Positions 42,355-53,287 of a stretch of 64,000 nucleotides of DNA are shown piece after piece. The stretch comes from Steromphala cineraria (taxonomy: Eukaryota; Mollusca; Gastropoda; Trochida; Trochidae): contig OU744726.1 of the NCBI GenBank assembly GCA_916613615.1, positions 55,382,987 through 55,446,986 of the forward strand. The letters run 5' to 3'. Each line of letters begins with the position of its first letter. Within the stretch, counting starts at the first letter, position 1. The notes beneath the pieces were generated by a model. That model saw only the letters and a list, made by a program, of their open reading frames with translations. It had not been told where the DNA came from and made no database searches. The translations under genes and the position numbers were made by a program.

Positions 42355-43178
42355 AAGACTTGACAAAATTAGAATTATATTATATACACGGTTGATAAAA
42401 TTTTGGCATAGGTTGACCTACCAAAATGGTCCTTTTAAGTTAACCAACTTAATTTATACATATTTGTCACGCGAAAGAACTTCAACAACTGTCAACCCAT
42501 GGCTTTCGCACGTACAATATGTCCTTAACAATACTGGACTTTCTTATATATTTGAACATCCGTCCATTTGTACAACTTAATGGCTCGTTTCGAACGTTGA
42601 ACTTACCCTCAAAAATCAATTTATCCAAAACTGGCACAGTAATATTTGCTCTAGCCCTAGGGTACTTATTATCAAGAATTCAAGATATTTCCCAACTTTG
42701 ATGTATATCTCCTCCTACCAAAATATGTTTCACTACCAATATTGAGATTTCGGACAAGTAACCACAATTTACCTATCGAAACGGGCCACTGGTATAATAT
42801 CCCAAGAGATGAAAGAACGTGTAAACTATGTAACTCCATAACCATCGCAGATGAATATTATTACATTTTTCAATGTAAAGCGCTAAACAATTTAAGGAAT
42901 CAATATTTACCTAACTCTCTTACGAAATATCCAAATATATTAAACTTCAGAAAAATCATATCGACAAATAAACCTCAAGACTTAGTCAATTTATCAAAAT
43001 TTATCAAACGTCTTTCATCTCTTGTGAGAAAGGAATAAGTGCATTTTAAACTTTGTGAGTCTATCTTCCATCTTGAATCATATATTTATTTATTTATATG
43101 TATTACATTTTGTGAATATGCTCTTGTACCACCAAGGTGGTTTTATGAGAAAAAAAAGAATTGAATTGAATTGAACAA
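42355..43178 (+). pseudogene. LINE C-terminal remnant with (GAATT)n tail
   Basis: RFRTSNHNLPIETGHWYNIP followed by DERTCKLCNSITIADEYYYIFQC is a LINE C-terminal finger (CxxC…Y/F…C) common in marine-invertebrate LINEs. Upstream pieces (IKFWHRLTYQ, VQYVLNNTGL) are in shifted frames. The 3' end contains a short hairpin (TACCACCAAGGTGGT, 43,119-43,133) and finishes in GAATTGAATTGAATTGAA at 43,160-43,177. Confidence 0.65.
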
Positions 43179-43229
43179 AAGCGTTGCCACCTCTTTGGGA
43201 ACATTGTTATCTTTACATAGAAGACATAC

Positions 43230-44565
43230 GCATCAGTGTCGCAGGAGTAATCAAGATGCTGCCTGCTATCCGTGGCTATAAGGCCTGTGGCCCAGATAAC
43301 ATTTCTCACATCATTCTTTTAACTTGATGAGCTCGCTCCAACCCTAGCAGATATATTTTAAGACAGTATTATCACAGGCACTATGCTGTATGGCTGGAGA
43401 ACAGCAACTGTTAAGCCTGTCTTTAAGAAAGGGAATAAAAATAGTCCAAGTTACTTCAGACCGGTATCCCTCACATGTGTCTGCTGTAAGCTCCTCGAGT
43501 CCATCTTATGTTCACATGGAAGACATCTAGATTCAGTGCTCCAGATAAGCAACGCATCTGCGTATTTTACGCAACAAAATCCTTATAACCGCAATTAGTT
43601 TATACACTTAGAGTACAGATAAGCAGACATTTTCTTTAAAAGTCAAAATCAGCAAATAGCTGACGTACTGTACGCAGCGATTTATACCACACTACCGAAG
43701 TCAAACCTAGAATTGCCACAAATGGATATCATACCTCTTCAAAATAGTAATGTTCAGTGCTTTAAACATGTTCATAAGTCGCATTTCATGTAAAAGATAA
43801 TATTTATATGCAGAGAAATACCCTTTAATGTTAAGTCATGAGAGTATTATCTCATTTCTAATTTGAAATGCCTAATTGTCCGAAATCAGGGGGAGGGGGC
43901 TACAATTACACCTAACGTACACTATTAAAATCCCTCAATTGTTACCAAACAGGTGCAAATGTTATCTGGAAACTGACTAGATATACAAAACATACTGTTC
44001 CCCTTCAATATGGTTTCCGCAGGACTCATCCATGACAATACGAAATTAAATAATCATAAGAAGCAAACAGACCTAGTGACACTAGACTTCAGTATAGCCC
44101 TCGACACAGTGCCACATAAAAAGCTACTGTATAAACTTGTCAACTATGGAATTTCGTGAAACCTATAAACAGATGGATAGATGCATTCCTCACAACAAGA
44201 CTTTTTGACCGCCTGTTGTATGGGGGTCATGAATTCTCATTGAGACCAGAAAGGGCAGTAGAAAGGGGTATGGAAAACAGCAGAAAACAGTTCACAAATA
44301 CATATTTGTTGTCAAATCATATTCGAAAACAAGTGTTAGTGAATGAAGGGAAACCCATTCTATTGGCGTGAAAATCAGTGATAATCTTAAATTGTCAAAC
44401 CACATCAATAATATTTGCAATAAAATCTCAATACTAGGATTCTTGCGAAGAAATCTAAAAAATGCCAATACAAATATGAAATTCACAACTTTCACTTCAC
44501 TCATTGAATCAACCTTATCTTATGGAACTGTTGTATTGAATACCTGCCAATCAAAGAACATTGGT
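43230..44565 (+). pseudogene. CR1-like LINE reverse transcriptase, heavily decayed
   Basis: Blocks in the order of an RT: GPDNISHIIL (43,293-43,325), WRTATVKPVFKKGNKN with FRPVSLTCVCCKLLESILCS (43,395-43,518), VTLDFSIALDTVPHKKLLYK (44,078-44,137) and a thumb region ISDNLKLSNHINNICNKISI with LGFLRRNLKNANTN (44,371-44,480). The RT core motif YADD is lost, and 43,600-43,980 is unrecognisable. Many stops and shifts. Confidence 0.65.
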
Positions 44566-45082
44566 TAGGGTTAATAATGCCTACAAGGAAAAACGCCTAC
44601 AGTGAACAATGCCTACATGGGATAAAGTTATACCCAAATTTAGTGCATTTTGTAATACCTCATATCTCATGACCTTGACCTTTGACCTTCAAGGTCACAC
44701 AATCATTGAACATTTTTTATTGAGTATAACAATCATGGATTGATTAAAAGTGTTCATAGTTAAAATAAAGCATTTTCGCTAAAACATGCTTAGTCATGAC
44801 CTTGCTGTGACCTTGACCTTTGACGGATTGTAGCCAAAACCTTTTCATTTTTTTTTACTTTTCCAAGGATGGAATATACTAAGTTAGAGCTTCATAGCAC
44901 AAAAACTTTTCAAGTTATCGCGTTTACAAGGAATTCTTAGAGTGAATACATATCTCGTGACCTTGACCTTTGACCTTGAAAGTGAACGTGTCAAAATCGT
45001 TCCCCCGAGTTATGAGTAGTAAGGTATGAATAAGAGTTCTAGAAAGCTTAGTGGAAAAAAAGTTATAGCTAGTAGTACGAGT

Positions 45083-45113
<31 letters not shown>

Positions 45114-45134
45114 TGGAAACTTCATAAAAACTGA
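44566..45134. repeat. TGACCTTGACC-rich repeat with (GCG)n tract
   Basis: Non-coding repeat containing three clusters of TGACCTTGACCTTTGACC (44,678-44,705, 44,798-44,824, 44,957-44,980), one followed by the inverse CAAGGTCA. It ends in about ten GCG units (45,083-45,112). A high-GC stem-loop follows directly. These pieces probably belong to one dispersed repeat family. Confidence 0.55.
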
Positions 45135-45164
45135 TAGCAGCCCCGTCCTTAGACGGGGCTGCTA
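45135..45164. repeat. Perfect 13-bp stem-loop
   Basis: TAGCAGCCCCGTC, loop CTTA, GACGGGGCTGCTA. A perfect stem with a GC-rich core in AT-rich surroundings, probably the structured end of the preceding repeat. Confidence 0.8.
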
Positions 45165-45518
45165 AATATGGGAAATATTGAAAAAAGAAAATTGAAACTC
45201 CAATTTTACAACATTTATTACAAAATAAAGTGGGTGATACAAAAGGATGGAGGGATATATATGACACTTTATTATATGGCGAGCAGTGAAATACTGGGAT
45301 TTATTATATGATCAGCGATGAAATACTGGGTTTTATCAGTGAAATAAACTGTCTATCAGGCAACAGTGACGATATATTATATTTTCACTGTGACCAGTGA
45401 CGATATATTATATCGTCACTGGTCAGGTGCCGGAACTACTTTCAGCCATTTGAACAAAAGGGGGTAACTTTTAAGTCTTAAAGTCGTTTTAACTAGATAT
45501 TTCATTAAAAATCATATA

Positions 45519-45693
45519 ATAAATAGAATACTTAATGTAGTTTTCCAAATACCAGGTTTATTTCATCTTGTGACATGGGTAAAGTTGATATTTCACTCGT
45601 GGCTGCGCCACTCGTGAAATATCAACTTTACCCATGACACTCGATGAAATAAACCTGGTATTTGGAAAACAACAATAAGTATCCTCTATTTAT
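45519..45693. repeat. Large hairpin H1
   Basis: Inverted repeat of about 85 bp per arm. Borders are ATAAATAGA-ATACTTA and, inverted, TAAGTATCCTCTATTTAT. Middle arms are CCAAATACCAGGTTTATTTC against its complement. The centre is CACTCGTGGCTGCGCCACTC. Internal mismatches sit only around CTTGTG/ACTCG. Confidence 0.9.
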
Positions 45694-45907
45694 CAGTGAA
45701 ATAAACTGTCTATCAAGCTACAGTGAAAATAACTTATATTTTCACTGCGAACGGTGACTGATATAATTTGACGTCATTAAACAATGGTCTCACGCGGCGA
45801 ATTGGCTTATGACGTCACAGTGTTACTGTGGTGACGGGCTGTTCCTAGCGGCCGCTCGGCGTGAAAATGACCCTTTTCGGACGTAATTACAATGGTAAAA
45901 TCATATA

Positions 45908-46082
45908 ATAAATAGAATATCTGTCAATTCTTGACAAATACCATGTTTATCTCATCTCGTGAGGTAGAAAAGTTATATAGTTTCACTCGTGGCTGCGCCA
46001 TTCGTGAAAATATAACCTTTCTACCTCACTCGATGAGATAAACATGGTATTTGTCAAGAAAAGACAGATATCCTCTATCTCA
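45908..46082. repeat. Large hairpin H2
   Basis: Same layout as H1, with borders AATAAATAGAATATCTGTC and GACAGATATCCTCTATCTC and the same centre (CTCGTGGCTGCGCCATTCG). Arm bases differ from H1 in ways matched by changes on the opposite arm, for example CAGG/CCTG against CATG/CATG and TTTC/GAAA against TCTC/GAGA. Confidence 0.9.
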
Positions 46083-46085
46083 TAT

Positions 46086-46575
46086 TGAAACAAAATCACA
46101 AAAAAAGCTTACATATCAAGAGAAATGACAAAATGAACTAAATGATGAAGAAACTTGAACAAAAATCTAAAAACATACCTTTAAGTCATACTATAATGTA
46201 AAACAAATTGGTTCAAATACTTTGTAAATCATAGAATTCTGACAACAAATGATTTCCTTATAAGGTGAAATGCATAGATTCAAACAAATGTATGAAACGG
46301 AAGAGAAACTGGAAGATTAAAACTGTGTTTTGTTTTCATTGTATGCATACGTGGGACATTCCACTTTGCTGATAGGGTGAAGGTTGTTTAACTTTAAGCC
46401 ACTGGTGCATGAAGATGTTTTGATAAGACTGTAGGCGTAACGCGTTCTTCCATGTAGGCATTAGTGAACGCCACCAGAACATTAATTGATCGCATTGTGA
46501 AAATTTCGGCTTTCTCTTTAACTGGTTTAAAGTTTTTGAGATAGTCCATTTTCTGTGGGGAAGGCGTGAGTTCCA
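46086..46575. other. No recognisable feature
   Basis: AT-rich; a short minus frame at 46,394-46,576 shows no recognisable similarity. Confidence 0.4.
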
Positions 46576-46579
46576 AATC

Positions 46580-46660
46580 TACAAGGTTACAAGGTTCAAG
46601 GTTTTTATTTACTCAATTCCACCATCGGTGGTACATAAGCATAGAAAATAAACATTTATA
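46580..46660 (-). mobile_element. LINE 3' terminus, truncated
   Basis: The minus strand reads TATGTACCACCGATGGTGG then GAGTAAATAAAAACCTTGAA, with direct AAGGTTCAAGG-type repeats at the edge (46,583-46,600). The short ACCACC-GATGG-type hairpin resembles the 3' end of the LINE remnant at 43,119-43,133, suggesting a related family. Confidence 0.5.
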
Positions 46661-47520
46661 CATAAAGATAAATAAATCAGATCGTTGTATAGATGTTCAA
46701 AATGTTTTGAAAGGTATTCAAGATATACGAACTTGAACCACCTAGGCACCTACCACTAAATTTCAGGTATGAGGATGTTTGGTTTTGCGGACGTACGTAC
46801 GGATAGAGGCCGCTGAATACTGTCCACCGTTCTGCTTTTGAGCCGGTGAATAAAAACATGATACATAAAAGGGGGCTGTAACTAAACATGAGTATCAGAT
46901 ACACTTCTAAAACAATGATAACTATCATAAGTAATATCCCTTAAATGTTCTGTCACATACATAGGCTTCCTAACAACAGCTAAAACAAAAGGTCAATTAT
47001 GTTTAAGTAACATATTTTAACTATGTTATGAATGTATTCAGTTAAACAAAATGAGTACGTTACCTTCGACCAGCTGCCACACAATGAATAAAGATGTCCA
47101 TGCCAGACGTGTTTCATTCATAAATGCCATCGAAATATGATACTTGTATCATAAAACTTCAAGGAACGGTTTCCTCTGTTCAAAATAAAACTGATATTTG
47201 TACAAATAAATATACGTAAAGACATAAATTCCTCAACGTTTCATCAAGATATCCATCCATGCCCCGTCACCTGATAAGTCATCAGAGCGGAACACGACGA
47301 GCAGCGGGAACACAAAGAAGTCGATCTTATCTGGGTCAGCAGGCACCTGTCAAAGGAACACAAAAGGGAATATGCTCTCTTCCTAAAGCAAACAGTAACC
47401 AATACACCAAACGCTCGGGTAGTCAAGTAATATCATGGTTCTCTCCTTACCTGAAAACCATGAATGCAGTTTGATAGCGACATGTAACTCTAGATATTAC
47501 AGTTACCTAGTTACCAAGGG
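46661..47520. other. No recognisable gene
   Basis: Scattered short frames without similarity. No repeat structure noted. Confidence 0.4.
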
Positions 47521-47523
47521 AAA

Positions 47524-47750
47524 CAGTCTTTTCGTAGGAGGATCCCGTTCGTAGCAGTGCATTTTTCGTAGGAGGATCCCGTTCGTAGAGAACTTTTCGT
47601 AGGAGTGAAAAAAAAAAAAATATATATGTCGTGCCCAATTCCCGGAATTGCCCATTCTCTGGGTTTGGGCAACAACCCCTGCCCAATTCCCGGGAATGGG
47701 CAAATCAGATTTCAATTTGCCCAATCCCAGGGCATGAGCAAGGATTAAGA
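47524..47750. repeat. Direct and inverted short repeats upstream of the helicase gene
   Basis: CTTTTCGTAGGAGGATCCCG-type units occur twice (from about 47,528 and 47,562) with a partial third. Then a cluster of GCCCAATTCCCGG, GGGAATGGGCAAAT and TTTGCCCAATCCC motifs forms several overlapping inverted repeats at 47,633-47,735. Both strands stay open through the cluster, so the apparent N-terminal extension of the helicase frame here is probably not protein. Confidence 0.6.
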
Positions 47751-47780
47751 TATAAGCCATATTTTATATGTATATACAAG

Positions 47781-50700
47781 TCTAGACTTGCTCAGGCTGT
47801 GAGCTCATACGACTCTAAATTAGTTTTAAAACCCAAACAAGAAGAATCGCTTAAACACATTTTGACTTTCCCTTCCCATACACAAGATTTGATCGTCAAT
47901 TTACCGGTCGGCTACGGTAAGAGTTTGATCTACCACCTGATGCCGTCCCTGCTTCGAAGCGAAGATAAAGAAACGCCGATTGTTTTGGTTGTCTCGCCTC
48001 TGAACGTCATTCAAAAGGTAAATAAAACAATTACCGTAAATGTAATTAAAATAATATAATTTTTTTTAAATATTAACTGAATATGATACTTACTATTAAT
48101 ATATTTTTCTAAACTCGTATCGCGATGAGTTTAAAAGTGGCGATACATTAGAGAGAATAATATCCATTTTTCTGGAGAATCTTTACTTTTCATATTTAAT
48201 ATTCACTTCAAAACGAATTCATGAATAATTCAGAGTAAATGATTGCATATTTTGATGTTTTTAATATTTAGGACCAGTTATCTGTATTGAGAGAGCACGG
48301 CCTCACAGCATGTCGCCTTGACATGGAAGGGACACCAGACTCCGACTGTCAGTTGATAGGAGGTGTTAGGAGTCTGGCAGGTCAGATTGACATTCAGGTA
48401 CTAATGTTTTTTTTTAAATCAATTGAATTGTAACTTTTAATGACAATACTACATATTTTTATCAATAGTAATATATATGACAGACAAGTATCATAATGAT
48501 GTATTATAGTAAAAGCATTAATAGAAAAATCATTTATTATTTTTAAAAAGGTTTGAATTTGAATGATAAAACTAGAATTGAGTGATTTTTAGCTCACCTT
48601 TACGAAGTAAATGTGAGCTTATGTCATGGCGCTTCGTCCGTCGTCCGTCTGTCCGTCCGTCCGTCTGTCCGTCCGTCCGTCCGTCCGTAAACTTTCAGGA
48701 AAAAGACTACTCCTCCTAAACGAATCCAGATATCATTCTGAAATTGTAGTATGTTATACCCATGGTGATTCCTCACAGAAAGGTAGACGTTTCAGTTTTG
48801 AGAATCCAAGATGGCCGCGATAGCAGCCATACTGAATTTTCAATTAGATTTCAGGAAAAAGACTACTCCTCCTAAACGAATCCAGATATCATTCTGGAAT
48901 TGTAGTATGTTATACCCATGGTGATTCCTCACAGAAAGGTAGACGTTTCAGTTTTGAGAATCCAAGATGGCCGCGATAGCAGCCATATTGAATTTTCAAT
49001 GAGATTTCATGAAAATGACTACTTCTCCTAAACCAATCTAGATATCATTGTCATATTGTAGTATGTTTTACCTATAGTGATTCTTCCCACAAAGGTAGAC
49101 GTTTCAGTTTTGAGAATCCAAGATGGCCGCGATAGCATCCATATTGACTTTTCAGCTGCAGATGACACATCATTATTACTAAATTTTAAGCTTTCATCAA
49201 GTCATCACTCGCACTATATAAATTCTCTAATTTGAACTTACTCATCATAATATTATCTTGAATATGAAATATTTAAGATTGTCATGCAAGTTGTTCTATA
49301 TTTTTAAGTGTTTCTAAAACATTAAGATGAAAGACAAACATAATTAATTAATTTGTTTAAAATAGTTATGGCAACTAGCTGCAAAAACCCAATGACATTA
49401 AACATAATGTTAGATTTTGAACAATGGTATCTCCCTTATATTCCTTTAATACCACACATAAGGGGTCAACCAGAGTTCAGATATTTCTGTTGAGTCCACT
49501 ATGCTGTCTAATACACATCCCAATACAGGCTGCTAGCATCATAGTGTCAGCTGCTAGTCTGTTGCATAATAAACCTGACCCAATTGATATGGTAGAGCAT
49601 TATGCTATATGGCCATGTGTATGCAATAAGAGTTATGGAAATTAGACTTGTATTCTCATGACAGTGATATGTTCTTTCTAAGAATAACAACTTACACAAA
49701 ACTTGTCACTTGTTTTGTGTTTAGCAATCTACATGATAAGTTGATGTGGAAAGAGTTATTTTGCATCAGGTTCCAGTTCCTGTGTTTTACTCATATTTGT
49801 ACCATTTCTATATCTAACAGAAGTTCTTCTTGACACAAAATCAATTTAGGACATAAGCTAACTATATTTTGTGAAATTATATATATTTTTCACAACAATT
49901 CATGTTCTCTCCCGTCAAGTCTTTTAATACCACACATAAGGGCTTAGCCAGAGTTCAGGTTTACATGCTCAGCACACTAGGATGCTTCTCCAAATATACG
50001 TACACAAAGCCAAATACACAAATTGCTACACTCTCCTTAAGGATCTGGGGCTAGCAGCCCTGCCTGCTTGTATATTGCATAGTAATCCTGACCTAATTGA
50101 TAAATAGAACATAATGGACTTTATTGAAAGTATATAAATTGTCTTTATGAAAAGTATACTTGTATTCTATTAATAGTAATACTTTTTACAAATAACAATT
50201 TAAACAAGTCAAGAATCAGCTTTTGTGTACAACAATCTGCATGATGAGTTAATATTAACAAGTCAAGAATCTGCTTTTATGTTCAGTAATCTACATGATA
50301 AGTTAATAATAGAGGTATTTTGTATCAGGTTCCAGTTCCAATACCATGTGTTTTATAAATACCTGTAAAAATAAATGATAATTGTATCATGCTGAAGGGG
50401 TTCTCCCGGGAACAACATGTCATCATAGAAGTCATTATTTTTCAATTAGATTTCAGTACTACTCCTACTAAATCAATTAAGATATCATTCTGAAAAGTGA
50501 GTATTTTTTTATATAGTGATTCCTGACAAAGACGCATTTATTTTATTATCAAGAATCCAAGATGGTCAATAAATTATGTCAATTATATTGAATTTTCAAT
50601 TAGATTTCATGAAATTCATTGAAAAGAATACATTTCCTGATCAATCAAATCAATGTCATTATATTTGTATTGATACGCTTGTTGTTATATTTATCAACAC

Positions 50701-53287
50701 TATAAATACAGTTACAAAAAACTGTATGAATCATCTTTATCTGCGAACAGCCTGAAGCATGACTGTTTAAAAAAATCCTTTCCGTTTTACATAATTCCTG
50801 ACACTTCATATATGGCAAATAACATAGCCAGTGAGGGATAAATATACATTTTATAATCATCTATATCTGATTACGGTCTGAACAAAGATTATCTAGATAA
50901 TTATAATGATCATTCAGTTCAAACAAATCCTTTTCAAAAGCATTTAAAATGATTAAATTTGTTCACTCCCAACACTAACTGTTAGGTTTTTTAGTCCTTT
51001 GTTCCCATGCAATTAATTTATTCCAAATTGAAAATTTTGGTTAATGAATAACAAAGTATCTTTTATTTTGTTTGTCATGCTAATAAAAGATATCATTTAA
51101 TATTCATCTTCAAAACTAATTGAACAGCTGTCTGAACAATTCTTTTTTTAACAAAGTCTTTCTCACCAATTCTCTCTGTTAGTTAAGATACTTCAATAAA
51201 CATATTACTGAGTTGACCTCCAGATTATTTCCATTGCAAACCTCTTCTACCCCCACCCCTTCTATCCCCCCTTTCCCTCCTCCCCTTTTTTCTCCTGTCC
51301 TTCCATTGCAAACCTCTCTTCTATCCCACATTCCTTCTATCCCCCTCCCCCCCCCCCCCCCCCCCCCCAACCCCCCCAACCCCCCATCTATCCTTCCAGC
51401 CCCTCTCCTGCAACACTCCTCTAAAGAGTATCTGTATTGCATATTGAAATGAGGGGAGGACACTAACTATATGGAATAACAGTAACTTACATAAGAGGAT
51501 AAGTTACATAAGCTACATGCAGGTGCAAGAGGTCATCATAGGTCATCATATCTAGTAATTAGCATAAACCCCCATGTTGCTAGCCTATTCTGACCAATCA
51601 GATTGCACTAACATAGGTCAAGATTTAAGATATTCAGAAATCTTCAGTTAGAATTACATGAGACATTGACCTGGACAGTTTACTTTGGCAATTGGACCTA
51701 TCACTAGCTGAATTTGTGATTTGTGTCAGAGGGATATATTCCAAATGTTTATGTGCATCATCTGTTTAGTTCTTTGGAAGTTGAGAGTGTGACTAAATGA
51801 AAACTCCTAAACCAATCATAATGAAATTAATACAGATGCCCACATAAAAGTAGCATTTTGAAGATTAAAAAGTCCAAGATGGTCACCAATTTAGCCATAG
51901 ATATAAAATAAAGTTATACAAAAACCTACTGTTTGTTAACAAATCATGATTATATCATTCTTGTATTAATTGTTTGTTCAAGCTCTAGTGGTTTCCAACA
52001 GAAGAATAGCATTTTAAAAGATAAAAAAATCACGATGACAGCCATAATCAATTTTCATATAAAAGATGGTTACACAATTAAACCATATTACCACATCATT
52101 CATTTTAAGGTGAGCTTCTGTACCCTCGGTACTTTTATTTACTTTTCACAGGATGTAAAGGATGGAAAGTTTTCCATTGTCCTGGCTCACCCAGAAGCTC
52201 TATTAAACACATTAACTGGCAGAGACCTTCTTGCTGACAAGACCTTCCGGAGCCTTGTTGTAGGTGTGGTGATTGATGAATGTCACATTGCTGATGAATG
52301 GTAAGTTCTATTAAAATTGAAATAGAATAAAGGAATGAATTAAAGTGACTTTCATTAATGTAAGTTCATTAATTTCAATTCAATTGCATTCAATTTAACA
52401 TGAGTTTAAGTTTAAAAGTTTATTAATTTTATTCATTTTCCAGGGGAAAGGAATTCCGAACAGCCTATTCCAACTTACATTCTCTGCCATGCATCTTTCC
52501 TGGTGTACCTCATGTTGCCCTCAGTGGCAGTTTGACCCTTAAACAAATAGATAAATTGCCTATGCTACTTGGATTAAAAAAGCCAGTTATCATACAAGAA
52601 TGTCCAGATAAACCAAATATTTTCTTGTCCATTAAAGATAAAGTGTCATGTAGAGAGGCAGAAGCCATTTATGAAGACATATTTATTGAAGAATGTGATA
52701 AGCTCCATCACAAACCTTCTTGTTATCCAGTTACTTTGCTTTTCATACCCATGTTTTACATGAGCAAGGCTTTATGTTATCTAAGATATTTGTTTGGAAT
52801 GTGTGACATTAATAATAGTCTGTATTCTGCTTTGTTTTCTAGACAAGATAAAACTGTTTTTGAAGTTACAATGAATGAATTGAAAAAAGTAAACCCAAGG
52901 ATACGCTTGGTTTTATGTACCTCTGCGGTAGGGATGGGTTTTGATCCAGCATCAGTTACACAAATTATTCATGCTTGTCCTCCCAGAAATATCTCCAAAT
53001 ATCTACAGGAAATTGGCCGTGCTGGTCGTCGTGGACAAAAAGCTTGTGCAGTGTTATATTTTAATAAATCAGATATCAGATCCAATCTCCCAGGTATCAA
53101 CCAAGACATTATTAATTATTGCAAGGAATGTGGATGTTTGAGACAGAATTTGTTGAAAGTCTTTGGATTTAATCAAAGTGGCAAATTGAAAGCATGTGAT
53201 TGTTGCAGCAATTGTAAGAAAAGGTGTGACTGTGATGAATGTTTGTTGACAGCTTTTGATGAAATTATGATGGCCAATGAACAGTAA
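47781..53287 (+). CDS. RecQ-like SF2 DNA helicase, four exons
   Basis: Exons 47,781?-48,017, 48,272-48,397, 52,152-52,300 and 52,444-53,287; all internal boundaries are GT-AG and phases fit (a Trp codon is split between exons 3 and 4). Exon 1: VLKPKQEESLKHI (Q-motif-like) and VNLPVGYGKSLIYHLMP (Walker A). Exon 3: VVIDECHIADEW (DECH box). Exon 4: PHVALSGSLT (motif III), LVLCTSAVGMGFDP (motif V), YLQEIGRAGRRGQKA (motif VI with arginine fingers), then a Cys cluster (CKECGCLRQ…CDCCSNCKKRCDCDEC) like a RecQ zinc module. It should unwind DNA with ATP. HRDC and long N-terminal regions are absent and the start codon is uncertain. It may be a transposon-borne helicase rather than a host BLM/RecQ gene. 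Confidence 0.8.
48591..52115. mobile_element. AGCTCACC-ended non-coding element in helicase intron 2
   Basis: Starts AGCTCACCTT and ends AAGGTGAGCT, an inverted pair about 3.5 kb apart. Near the left end is a (CCGT)n tract (48,643-48,688), followed by three 156-bp units (starts about 48,697, 48,853, 49,009) containing GATGGCCGCGATAGCAGCCA. Diverged copies of the unit recur near 50,440-50,610 and 51,780-52,060. The middle has a diverged direct duplication (49,430-49,900 against 49,915-50,380). No coding capacity. Similar AGCTCA/(CCGT)n elements are, from memory, common in bivalves. Confidence 0.6.
51240..51420. repeat. Homopyrimidine tract with a 22-base C run
   Basis: Nearly pure C/T for about 170 bases, with two CCATTGCAAACCTCT interruptions in direct repeat and an uninterrupted C22 at 51,347-51,368. 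Likely able to form triplex or i-motif structures; also a likely site of length error. Confidence 0.85.

Larger units (their letters stand above)
45265..46085. repeat. Hyper-palindromic block: two tandem units with large hairpins
   Basis: Two related units about 388 bp apart, each carrying ATCAGTGAAATAAACTGTCT and TTATATTTTCACTG motifs and then a large inverted repeat: hairpin 1 (45,519-45,693) and hairpin 2 (45,908-46,082). Unit 1 also has a perfect palindrome (45,391-45,425). A preceding direct repeat (AGTGAAATACTGGG and GATGAAATACTGGG, 45,286 and 45,320) belongs to the same block. No coding content. Confidence 0.85.

Noticed and set aside
44563..44575. TTAGGG-like motif, considered as interstitial telomere
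   Set aside because: Only a single GGTTAGGGTTA occurrence; no array.
45010..45267. Minus frame with an alanine run
   Set aside because: Produced by the (GCG)n tract; no other protein feature.
47631..47780. N-terminal extension of the helicase (CPIPG-like peptide repeats)
   Set aside because: Encoded by a palindromic GCCCAATTCCCGG cluster that is open on both strands; more likely non-coding repeat.
48626..48823. Small frame rich in Ser/Val/Arg/Pro
   Set aside because: Translation of the (CCGT)n microsatellite.
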